Shown here: piece after piece, positions 26,181 through 37,800 of the stretch
Numbering within the stretch: position 1 is the stretch's first letter
How the letters are laid out: each line of letters opens with the position of its first letter
Assembly: GCF_032854445.1 (NCBI RefSeq)
Contig: NC_088305.1
Location: 14,309,717-14,373,716, forward strand
Direction of reading: 5' to 3'
Length of the DNA: 64,000 nucleotides
Source of the DNA: Liolophura sinensis
Lineage: Eukaryota > Mollusca > Polyplacophora > Chitonida > Chitonidae
Notes under the pieces: generated by a model
What the model was told of the DNA's origin: nothing
Databases searched by the model: none
The model's input: the letters and a program-made list of their open reading frames with translations, nothing else
Position numbers and translations under genes: made by a program

Positions 26181-26381
26181 GTTTATTTATTTTTTTTTGA
26201 ATGGTGTTTTACGGCGTACTCAAGAATATTTCACTCATAGGACTGTAGGCAGCATTAAGGTCAGAACCCTGGGAAAACCCACGACCATCCGCACGGCCGG
26301 AGAGGTAGCCAACATGAACTGGACGTGATCTAACAGCGACCGCAATTGTGAGAGGCTTTTGGGTTAATCCGGCGCGCTGAC
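26181..26381 (-). mobile_element. SINE type 1 (shared with unit B)
   Basis: T-rich tail, TTTTACGGCGTACTCAAGAA, a shortened middle, then ACGGCCGGAGAGGTAGCC and the head side. Counterpart at 52952-53184. Confidence 0.8.
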
Positions 26382-28112
26382 GTGTCCTCTTTTTCCACAA
26401 CTGGCTCTAAACAGACGGAAGTTTGGTGAGGTGCATATGAACTCAGATATGATGGAGTCATTCTGTAGGGATCACTGTGATATATATTCTCACCGATTTC
26501 TAAAGGCGTTAGGTATAGTGAAAACAAACGAATATATGAGGCCATTGGCAAATACTAGAAAAAACGTTCTTCAACGTAAAGATACATTACAGTAGGCCGT
26601 GTTCAGTGAACATAGTACATTTCTGATAACGATCTTACGAAAACAAAACACTCGGTTCTTGTTGACAGTTACAAGACTCCAAGGGGGCATCTTGTTATCA
26701 GATTTAACGTCTTGCAGGAAAGACAAATTAATAATTAAATAGTGAGATAAGTTACTAGTTAAGTTTTTACTAGTTAAAACTCTTAATGGGTATATAGGGG
26801 GTTCCCATAAAAACGTGAACGCTAAATTATTCATCCATTACAACAGTGGCGTAATTGTAATATCACTTGACCCTTAAGAAAGCGGACTAGTTTTCAAAAA
26901 AAAAAAAAGAAGCATAGGACTGACTTGTCCGATAGCAAACACAAGTACATCTGCGAATATAATTTGACACGATGGAGTTAAATTCCCGAGTTTTCTCAGC
27001 ACTGGGGCTATTCTTTGCCAAAGGGAGACCATCGTGATATTAATGAAATTAAGAAGACTGTTGTAATGAAACCGAAGGAAAATACTGTGTTCTAGAGCAT
27101 GGGATACATCTGCCGATGTAATTAAGTGTGAAACAATGTGATATAATTTAAGGACATACAGCTTAGATATTAAGACAAGAGCAGCGACGACAGTGTGATG
27201 GCTGGCAAATGGTCAAACGTATCCGGTAAAATGCAGTCTATTGTCAATTTACCTTTCGGCTGCAGATACAACGTTCGGCGAACAACCAAGCAGACATCTG
27301 CACAACGTACTGGTTGCAAATATATCTAGCCAGATCAAAAAGAGAGCATATTTGAGATCATGTTGTTTTATACATGTCCCCAAAACATCATGATTGGCTA
27401 ATTTTATTGTCATTCAAAAATTGCCGATTCTGAGTTTATTGATTTGTTTCTCAGTGTTGGTGTTGGTCTTGTTTTTCCTTAAGGTCACAATAAATCGTAA
27501 AACCGATTATAAGATCTGCATACCCTCACTGTTTATGACCATTTGTGCAAAGCCGACAGAGAATCCAAAAAGGATATGCCCTCACGGTTTATTTGTGTTT
27601 TTTTTGTGTTACAACGTACATTATCTGATAACTAATAGTTTATAACATAGTTGGTAATCACGGTATAAACAATGTTTTGCTGCCAACAATATTGCACGAA
27701 CTCTGTAGATATAAAACTGTTGCATTACCTGGTCATGAATGTCGGACTTCACGTTTAGGTTTCCCTGAATCAGTTACGAGTGCTCGTGTTGAACCACGTG
27801 AAATGTCACGTCAACGTAGATTTTAAAAGTCTGCGTTCTTTCCAGTATTTTGAACAATACGTTCACTCACATTATTATCACGTTTACTTGCATTATTACA
27901 AGCTAACACTGATAATGCATTCCTACTGTATGAGCGAGAGTAACCAATACACTGTATGAGATGTTGCGAACTTTTTTCTAGTATAATAGAAAAGACCAGA
28001 GCATAAAGAATAAAACCAGAGCATCGACTACGGTGAGATGAATGGCAAATGGTCACGCGTCACCGGTGATATACGGCGTCTTTTCAGTTCACCTGTGGGT
28101 CTAATTCCAACT

Positions 28113-28372
28113 CGGAGCCTCTGCAGCTGGTTAGCTCGCTAGCGCAGCCTAATTACCCATGAGCCTCTTACCAGTGCGGTGAGTTCAAGTCCAGCTCATG
28201 CTGGCTTCCTCTCCGGCCGTACGTGTGAAAGTCCTTTAGAAACCTGCGGATGGTCGTGGGTTTCCCCCGGGCTCTGCCTGGCTTCCACCCCCCACAATGC
28301 TGGCCGCCGTCATATAAGTGAAATATTCTTGAGCACGGCGTGAAACACCAATCAAATAAATAAATAAATAAA
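28113..28372 (+). mobile_element. SINE type 1, full length, upstream of exon 1, absent from unit B
   Basis: tRNA-like head (GGTTAGCTCGCTAGCGCAGC), box-B-like GAGTTCAAGTCC, body, AAATAAATAAATAAA tail. Target-site duplication ATTCCAACT at 28104-28112 and 28373-28381. The empty site is in unit B near 55536. It ends about 375 bp before the copy A start codon. Confidence 0.92.
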
Positions 28373-28747
28373 ATTCCAACTGTTTATGTGAATGGTTAAA
28401 TAGTAAAAAAAAATACGCGATGGCTTAAGCGGAATTAGACAAAAAGAAAAAATACAGTAATGACGGCGGAATATAAGACATCACTGATCCAGAATAACTC
28501 AGAATGCTGTACTGTAAACACATTATACACAAACACATTAAAACAGTGCCATGCCGTCTATATCAGTCCTCTTATGTGTTATCATGAGTTGTTTAATGAC
28601 TCAGCATGCGTCATATTGAAATCCTGCGCACACGGTGTGTACATGCATATGTTGGCCAGACCGATAAGCCACATTAAGCTATACTAAAGAAAAATGAAGC
28701 TGGTTCTTGGACATTTTCTTATACTGTGACATTGGATTAGCAGGACA

Positions 28748-28872
28748 ATGAGCTCGTCGGGCAAAAATTTCACCCCTTTCAAGAAGGATGGATCTGAAGA
28801 GTATTCGACCCAAGTTATGATTCATTACAAAACTGATTGAATCCGTATCGCCCATTGTATTGAACCTACTGG
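28748..28872 (+). pseudogene. Methyltransferase copy A, exon 1 (frameshifted)
   Basis: The start ATG is at 28748 and the donor is G|GTAAGT after 28872. The exon is 125 nt, against 124 nt in the paralogous exon at 55904. The extra base lies in a run of A near 28830 and gives a TGA about 30 codons after the start. The frame that would join exon 2 is closed upstream by a TGA inside this exon, so no full-length product can start here. Outside the insertion, the exon differs from copy B at only four bases. With seven clean downstream exons, the lesion is either recent or a sequence error. Confidence 0.8.
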
Positions 28873-31800
28873 GTAAGTCAATGATATTAGGTACCTTGAG
28901 AATTTAAAAAGCTATTTAAGTGTCAAGATCTGTATGTTTTAAAAGCAGGGTTAAATAATAAGGATCAGACAGACTCAATTGTTTTAATAATTATTAAAGA
29001 GTTGCATTGCCTTAAAATCGATGTTTTTGTTTCAGAGGAGTAATACGGCTACAAAACGTTTTCTTGGGCCGATTTCACAAACGTATTTCTGACTTAAATC
29101 AAAATTTAAGGCGTTGTCACTATCTTTCGTTTTTTCAGACAACAGGTGGTCAAAATTTTAATTCACAGGGTTTAGAAATTAGCTGTAACATCATATTTCA
29201 AGTTTCTGACTTCAGTCAAAAACTGGTTTTATGGATTCGGCCCTGTAGTTTCCAGTATTGTGCCCGGAACCCTTGGCGTCACCCAGCGCTGACGTATAGC
29301 CACATATGAAGCCGTATTTTCAAGGATGCATGGCGTCATTTCAGCATAACTGCCCTTAAAATGCCAAAAATGTTATTCTTATTTTTTTTTCACTCGTTAG
29401 GGTTATTTGACGTCAATCCTATCGTAAATCTGGTGTTAGCTCTATTTCAGGGGGTATGATTTACATCATTTTTATATTTTCACCATGTTTCTCTTGTGAC
29501 TGAAATAACACTTTAAATGTAAATAACTATTTAGTTATTTGTCCTTTTAGTATGATGACGATAGTTTAATTGGTATGTGGCTTAAAACCACAATCAGATG
29601 AATAATAGCTTCCTCCCCCGCCGTACGTAGGAATGTCTGCTAGCAGCCTGCGTATAGCAACCTGCACTTTCTGGCACCATAATGCAGGTTGTCGTTGTAT
29701 AAGTGAAATATTCTTGACTACGTCTTAAAACTTCAGTAGAGAAAAGCAGATAAATGAACAAATGTAAAATACAAATTTACCGCACATAATGAGGTATATA
29801 GAGATTTTAACAGCTATTTTAACAGCCAGTTGCAATCCTCAGATTGAGAAAGCATGGGTGGACTTCGCTTTGAAAACTGCATTAAAGATCGGACTTTTCT
29901 TCTGCTGCTCAGAATAGTTAAGCTTAAATGGCCGCTGTCGCTGTGATAAGTCATAGAAGAAACAACATATAGAAGTCTGAGAACCTCTTGAGGTTTTATC
30001 CAATTTTTTTTTACTCATTGTCTGCAAGAGGGGAAGTCTGGGCATCAGGAGAAAGTTTATACAGGACAAGGCAATTACTCACAGTTCAGGCGGCATCGCC
30101 ATGATTTATTGGTTTTATTTTTTCCCGCAAATAGAGAAAACGGTGCCTTTCCAGGGTCAGACGTTTGCTATTGGAGATTATGGATCAGCTGATGGTGGGA
30201 TATCATACGCGCTGTTCCGGAAAGCTGTTGGTAAGTGTAAGGGCCGTGAGGCGTGTCTTGTTCCACTGGACATTATTTTGAATGTGTCAGAGTTTCTTGT
30301 GTAAGGGTACAACTAAAGATGAGAACAACTAGCTTGCTCAACTCTCAGATCAACGATAGGCCTTACACAAGATCAAACAAAAGAAACACGATAATGCATA
30401 AACACGTCCAATACATAATACATAACATAAAAAATAATACACTGAAAATTATATACAAAACCATACAAATGATTTTAAAAAAAAAAACATGTAGTCTCTT
30501 GCTCAGATGAGTCCAAATCCGATGGAATATTCCGACTTCCACAGGCGGGTCAGTCATTGTAAATCTGAGGAATTCGGATGACGAATTAGGATGACGGTTT
30601 AATAAGTGACAAGCTGTAGTGGACACAGGACGCTGACGATTGTTAATCTTCTCAGGGCGGATGGGTTAACAGTAGTGTCCGAAATGCTCAGCTGGTGGTG
30701 TGTGTTTCACTCCTCGGAAATGTACCTAAAGTCACTTTCAGGGTAATATGTGATGAAATTGTGCGTAATTGCACAAAGAGGCAATGAGCGATACAAGCTC
30801 CAAAATAATGTCTCAAAGATTAGCAAGAGGCTAAACATTAGCTAACAAAGTGCAAAGTACAGAAAATGGAGTACAAATGACGAATGCCAAATGGCCTGAA
30901 AGCATCCAAAACTCTCAATAAGTCTCCTTTCTCTTCTGACCTGCTTTCATAGGTCTTATATAGACTGGTGGAATTGTCTAGAATAAGAAAATTCTTGAAC
31001 ACTTGTCGTAAACAAACAGGCCCCGAACTGAGCGTATTCTGGAACATTCTAAAGCAGAGGCAGATAGCAGGCCCTGAACTCAGCATATGTAAACAGTGGC
31101 AAGCTAAATTTAGAAGCTGGCGGCAGTTGTTCACATAACACAACTGTTTGTGTAAGAAATGTATCTTGTAAGTCTGTTACTGTGTTTTTACCGTCATCAG
31201 AAAGTTTGTTTGACATAGACCTCGTTACAGCACAACAGGGATACAAATCTGGAATTTCTTTCTCAACAGGATTAACAGTTTGATTTAAACAAGGTTTATC
31301 AGTCACAATAAACTTAACCATTACTTTGTCACCAGCATGATCATCACCAAGTAGTAGATGAATTCCTTTAAAAGGCAAAGTAGGCCTAATGCAGACAGTA
31401 GCAGGGTCCGAAATAATATCTGATGACAAGTAAGCTTTGTGAAGAGGCACAGATTCAAATTCAGCAGAGCTTACATCTCTGATTAATACATTTGATCCAG
31501 AATATGACTCATCAGAAAATGGCAAAACATCTGTAACAATAAAGACTGAGAAGCTCCAGTATCTCTTAATACCCTGATCTTTGTATCACATATCACTTTT
31601 AAGTGAGACTTTACCTTCACAAATAAATGGCTCAAAAACCTTCATAACATTATCCTGTGAATTCCGTGTACAATCTACTGGTGGAGTCTTAACATTATCA
31701 AATGCATCAACATTGTTCACTATGTCAGACTTTTTAGCAGTAACACACAAACCAGTAGGCTTGGAGCCACCCTCCTGTTCTTGCCTTCTCTTTAAAACAT

Positions 31801-34800
31801 AATAATTTGATATAACATGGCCTGGCTTCTTACAATAATTACATGTAACCCTGCTAAACTGTCTATCAGTAAATGTATGGTCAGACCTTCGTTGAGTAGT
31901 GTTCGAATTAACAGGGCTTCTTTGCTCACCTGATTTGTCAAAATTTTGAGTCTGTTTCGGTGGGTCTGAATTTGAGTTAAATGAACTGCTGGAAAAGGAC
32001 TGAGGCTTTCTAAATGTAGACGGTTTTTTCTGAAATGAGACCTTATGTGTAACAGTGTAAGTATCGGCCATAGTGGCTGCTGCTTCTAATGTATCAGCCT
32101 CTTTGTCCTCAATAAAAGTTCTGACATCATCATTAATACATCTTTTAAAGTCTTCAGTCAGAATGATCTGTTTTAACTTTTCATAATCTTTATCTACACT
32201 TTTAGCAGAACACCACAGAGCAAACAATTGTTCCTTCTGCCTAGCAAATTCAATGTAAGTCTGATCTCTTTTCCCAAAATTTCAAAATTTCTGCCGATAG
32301 GCCTCTGGCACAAGCTCATATCTTTTTAAGATAACATCTTTCACAAAATCATAATCTGCTGCCTGTTCTGTTGATAACTTTGTGTATATATCCATAGCTT
32401 TGCCAGTTAACACACTCTGTAAAAGGGTAGTCCAAAACTTTTTAGGCCACTCTAAATTTTGAGCAATCTTCTCAAACTGTAGAAAATATTTATCTACATC
32501 AGTCTCACGAAATTGTGGCACCAATCTTATGTTTCTAGCGACGTCAAATTTTGGAGGCATATCTGAACAACTTAAGCCAGACCTATGTCCTTCTAGTTTC
32601 CTCGCTTCAATTTCCCTCTGAGGTCTCAATTTCTCCAATTCGAACACTCTTTCATTTTCCCTTAAACAACCTTTCATTTTCCTTTTCCTTCAGTTCTAAC
32701 TCCTTCAGTCTTATTACAGTGGATTCTTCGCCCTCAGGCCTGTACGCATCGGATGCACTTTCATCAAACTCCTGTAATTCTACCAAACATTTAGCTATAC
32801 TAAACTGTATATCTTTCTTGCGTAAGGATCTTTTGATATTAAGATTCAGGTACTTTCTTAAGGCATACAAATCATTCTTTTTAACACATCAAAAATGTCC
32901 TGATCTGGCGCTTCCATAAACTCGCCGGGCTTAAAATCCGACATGATGAATAAAATCTGCTGGCAAAATTTATTACAAAGTCAAAGACTAGAAAAATGGC
33001 ACAACTTACACAAAATCCTTTCAATTCCAATTCAAATTCACTTCCCGGGCAAGCCTCCAATTTGTTACGACCCAAACGGTCTGTATTATAAAGAGATGGC
33101 TTGTTCGAAATACACGACAGTTTAGCCGCACAAAAAAGTAACCAAAACCAGCAGATTTTATTTTACAACAATTTATTACGTTTAACAAGAACAGATAACA
33201 AGACTTTTACAAATACTAAAGTACTTAAGTTTAACAAGAAAGGATAGCAGTATCTATACAAGTACTAAAGTACTTACATGTACAACGGTGTCAAGTCCAA
33301 ACGGACGCATATACTCCACAATGCTTAAAAATTGCACAGAGGCAATATTGATAAGAGGGAAAATCCACAGTATAACTGAGTGTATGACGAAATATACACA
33401 AAATTCCACAGACAGGGTCCGTGTACTAATAAACACTGTGTACACAAGAGCACAAATTAAATATACAAGTTCAGACTGAACAAGTGCTCGGTGGAGATAG
33501 GATATAACAAAGCCAGAGGCTATAAAGCCACCAAAAATCAGCACAAAAGACCTACTAAAGTAATACACCGCGAATGCATCCAAAACTCTCAATAATTCTC
33601 CTTTCTCCTCTGACCTGCTTTAATAGGTCTTATATAGACGGGTGGAATTTTCTAGAATAAGAAAATTCTTGAACATTTGTCGTAAACAAACAGGCCCCGA
33701 ACTGAGCGTATTCTGGAACATCCTAAGGCAGAGGCAGACAGCAGGCCCTGAACTCAGCATATGTAAACAGTGGCAAGCTAAATTTTGAAGCTGACGGCAG
33801 TTGTTCACATAACACAGCTGTGTTAGATACTGTAAAAATAAATGAATAACTTGTTGAATTGTTGACCTGGACTTAAGATATGCAGGATCGCTTGTAAAAT
33901 CTGGTATTGGAAAAAACTTGACGGATGATTAAGGAGCATTTGTGGGCTGAGCGGTTGAGCCTGTAGATTGCTGCTGAGGAATGTGAGAAAGAGTATGTAT
34001 AGCCACGTGAGGTGGTCTGGAGATGTTTTAGCATTCTAGTTCACGTCCTCGACGAAGATAAAGATGTACCATTGCATATTTAGATCTCATGTCATATTTT
34101 GATCTCGTGACAAAGGAGTCAAGTTTTGTTTATTACATGACTGCATTACAAAGAAAATTATTTTACTCGTTTATTTTGGAACGAAACTTGATCGTGGAAA
34201 CTCTAGTCTACCACCTTATCGGTTTAGTTTTACTAACTTTTTTGTTTGCTTGGGATTAATATTTAAATTATATGACGGCGATTAGCCTTATCGATAGAGG
34301 AAGCCAGAATGCAGTACTCGGAGAAAATCACGTGGCCATCCTCTGGCCGAAACAGCTTTACTGAAAGCCTGTCATCGGCAAAACAAGAGTGCAACAATGG
34401 TAATCGAATAATAATGAGTGACATAAGTATACAAAGACAAAACATATTAACATATGGTAATGGTCTATTGAGTAAAATTTGACAACTTTAAATGATTTAA
34501 ATTTGACAACTTTATGTCTATTAATTTGTCTGGTATGTGTACACTCAATGAAGTAATGTGTTAATTTTAACAGAAAGCCTGTTGTCTGCGTGCTGATAGA
34601 ACGTTATTATAACATAATACTGTGTTATATTTAACATGATATCTAGTTAGTCTAATACAATCTTTATACTGAGTTAATAGAATATATGTGTTATATTTTA
34701 TATTTTCATTGTTTGAGGTTAAAGGGTCTAACACCTTCATCTGAGTTGTATTATTGTTTTTCTTTGTCTAGCTCTCCTTCGCCAGAAACATGGCGATGAT

Positions 34801-37800
34801 TTGCCCATCCAGTTGGTGTATCTAGACGAGCCTATCAATGATTTTAAACCAGTCTTTCTTCGAGCACAAGGTTAGTCTACGCAGAGAGTCACACAAACCG
34901 GATGATCTTAGTGGCTACAGCGTCCGTCTCGATCCCGGTTTTGGCCATGCACAAACCGATGGCCAAACGTTTCTGGGGCCTGTGTCAGTATATATTGACC
35001 GTGTGGACAGTCATGTTTGGAGAGTTTGCCATATCTTCCAAGTGATACAGCAGCCAATAAGCGGTTTTAGTTATGATCAAATTTTAATTTAAGCTGCGAA
35101 AGATGCCAGGGAGGAAACTGTAGAAAAGACACTTGAGATGCCTCCATTAGTTTGGTGCCAGAATCTAAAATATGGTTCCGAAACAAATGCAGTACATAAA
35201 GTTCAAATGGTTGAAAAAACACGAATGAAATGTTGAGCGCACAAAGGGAGATAAGAGCAGTAGAACAAGTCCACGTGGTCGTTGGATGTTGGTGCGAGGT
35301 CGTTGGCTATTGCCTATTGAACGTGAGACATTATTTTGTGAATGTGACACTGCTTTGCTGGACCACGTGATCTCTGCACGTCATGTTTTCCTAAATAATC
35401 ATGTGACCGTGTATTGGTCTATGAAAACCAAGAATCACTAGAGTATAAGGTCTAATGAAAAGTTGTATATAGCAACGTTCAGACAGTTATGGAGCCAAGT
35501 AGATGTATTTACAAATTTCCCGAAATAAGGATTCGAAATTCCTAGCAAAATTATCTGTGTTTTGTAACTTTCCTGCATTCACCTATCATGAATTTTGTTC
35601 TATGTAAAATGTTCTACATATACTCTCTGCTCGCCTTAGTTGGTTCTGTGGTAGTTTTTGAAATTCTTTTTGGCCCTGCGATTATTAACCTGGAACTTCC
35701 ATTTTGATTGACAGCTATAATACGATTGTCTGCTTCAAGCCTTAGATTCACTAAGTTAAAATGACTTACTCAGATGTAACCATGACCTAATCGGCATACA
35801 TGCACGTATGATCTGCAAACGAAGCCCAATGATTTTTGTTACAGGGCTAATTGAAGGCACTTCCGGCCTAACTGCAGAGTTCCCCAATGTCTACGTTCTG
35901 GCTTCCGGTTGCAGTTTTTACTCTAAATGTATGCCAAATGAAAGTCTTGATTTTATGGTTTGCTCTATGTCAGTTCACTGGCTGAGTAAGAGGTAAGTTA
36001 ACGTTACGTTATCATCTTGTGCGTATTGAGCACTCTAACACTAAATTGTAATTTAATTGTGTTCGACGTACATTTACGTGTTTATACGTGTAAGTACATA
36101 ATTCTTCGACCGAGCAGACAAATGAATTTGACGGCTTCGGTTGCTAATGCTGAAGTGGGGAGACACGAGGCCCAAGATTGTAGAGAAAGGAAACAGGACT
36201 GGTTGACCCGGTGTCAATACAATGCCACTGGGTGAAGTGTTATGCCTGGCGTATCGACATGATTGTTTAGAGGCGGCAGCTCTGTGGTGGCACACCGGCC
36301 TGGATAGCACAGTTGGTAGAGCGTCCGCTTCGAGAGCGGTAGATCCAGGATCAATCCTTGATCGAGTGACACCTTTAGTTTTTACTAAATCTGTTAACAG
36401 ATTGACTCGAGTCACACGTAAGACTTTAAAAGAGGAAGTTGTCACTTTCTCGCTTGGCGTTTAGCATGAAGGGGATAGTGCAAAGACTGGTTGTCCCGTA
36501 TTAGTATAATGGCTTCGGCAGCTTCCTTGCCTTCAGTAAGTCGCCTAAGTGAAGCAGCTATAAATAAAAGAGCGGTGGAAATCCGTCCTGCAACAAGCAG
36601 GTACATTATACGTACATCCACCCTAAGGATTCCTTCGTCGTCATATGACTGAAAAATTGTTGAGTACGACGTTAAACCCCAAGCACTCACTCACTCACTC
36701 TTTGGCTGCATGTGACTCGCTTTTCCACAAGACAACACAGTATATGAACATACACCTGATGACTCATCGTCGTCATATGACTGGAAATTTGACAACATTA
36801 AACTTAAAGCATACATGTAAATAAATTTAAGCTGGTGCCTGACTTTGGTTTCATTGGTGTTTCAGTCCGCGAATTCCGTGTTCGTCGTTATTTCCCTCTG
36901 ACACAAAAGGAGAGGCACATAACGCGATCAAGGTGCAGGCTGCTCAGGACTGGGAGATGTTTCTTCTTCAGAGGGCGAAAGAACTAAAATCGGGTAGGAC
37001 AAAAATGCCACAAACGCATGTCAATATCAGAATCAGGCGAGGTTACGTTCTGTGCAGAGAGTTACATATCACATAACATTCTTTATCATCGTAGTATGTA
37101 AAGTTATAATCTACATGTCAGGTTAAGGCTGTCGGGGACAGTTTGAGTGGACTGAAAGAAAGTTACTACAAATGTCAGCCATTTCGGCTTAAAAAGACGA
37201 ATGGACATAATAATAAGCGCAAATCACTGATGCATGAAGCTACGTCAGCCCGCAAAATGCCCATGTCGACTTTCATACAGGTCAAAGGTTAAACAATTGG
37301 CCCATGTTAACAGATTGATCGTCAATATTTTGAACACATATTGACAGGCAAACCAGCAAAAAGTTAAAGAGCCTAGGTCAGACAGAAAGACAGACAAGCG
37401 GCCAGGGAGACATGAAGGCATTCAGGTGAACAGAGAGACAGGGAAACAAACAGTCAATCGGGACAATCAGGTCAATAGATGGATAGTTAGACAGAAAAAC
37501 AGACCGACCAACAAACACATACACGTAAAGGCAGACAGGGACAGACCAACAGACAGACAAACCGACAGACAGACCCAACATAAAGACAGACATACCAACA
37601 GACAGACCAACAGTTAGACCATAGATTAACCGACAGACAGACACACCAACAGACAAATTACAGACAGACAAGTTCTACAGAGATTAACAGAGAGACAGAC
37701 CAACAGACAGACACACCAACAAACAGGCCAACAGACAGATACATCAGCACACCTAACATGCAGACAGATTAACAGTCATACACACCAACAAACAGACCAA

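Larger units (their letters stand above)
30303..33816 (-). mobile_element. Ty3/gypsy retrotransposon, copy A (heavily deleted), in intron 2
   Basis: Paralogue of 57460-63052. Minus-strand order: 5' LTR 33816-33063, gag from 32944 to about 31590 in several broken frames, part of the protease region to about 31144, then directly the 3' LTR start at 31142. The end of the protease/linker region, integrase, RT remnant, RNase H and polypurine tract are gone; this is the piece at about 58298-60373 in copy B. Additional indels relative to B disrupt gag near 32880 and 32665. Confidence 0.8.
14147..34707 (+). repeat. Large direct duplication, unit A (visible homologous part)
   Basis: Homologous in order and orientation to 46773-64000. 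Matching anchors include 14147/46773, 17150/47722, 17540/47935, 18250/50180, 18510/50620, 19500/51190, 22625/51695, 25290/52520, 25860/52650, 27330/54145, 27740/55165, 28748/55904, 30135/57288, 33063/62299 and 34707/64000. Homology starts abruptly near ATGCGTTGACTTTGA. Non-matching blocks of 0.4-2.9 kb in A (about 15030-17150, 19765-22620, 23170-25275, 25440-25850) have no counterpart in B. Percent identity was not computed; exons differ by about 1-3% by eye, non-coding parts by more. Confidence 0.9.

Noticed and set aside
28460-28687. 75-codon open frame upstream of exon 1, also intact at 55623-55850
   Set aside because: Both copies stay open, but the differences between them are mostly amino-acid changing, and there is no domain or splice link to the gene. 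Short shared ancestry explains the conservation.
30224-30228. GCTGT at the exon 2 donor as the target-site duplication partner of GCTGT at 33817
   Set aside because: It would put the LTR edge on the exon 2 splice donor, but the sequence there does not match the end of the other LTR, and exon 2 joins exon 3 in phase with a normal donor. A 5-bp match is likely by chance.
32551-32919. 122-codon plus-strand open frame in intron 2
   Set aside because: Mirror of the gag-like frame on the minus strand; no independent signal.
36297-36372. Possible tRNA gene
   Set aside because: It has box A- and box B-like sequence but is continuous with a repeated SINE body and tail; the acceptor ends do not pair. 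Treated as the SINE head. The same applies to the heads at 24086, 28113, 47315 and 51787.
37378-37671. 97-codon minus-strand frame resembling a hydrophobic repeat protein
   Set aside because: Artefact of the ACAG minisatellite.
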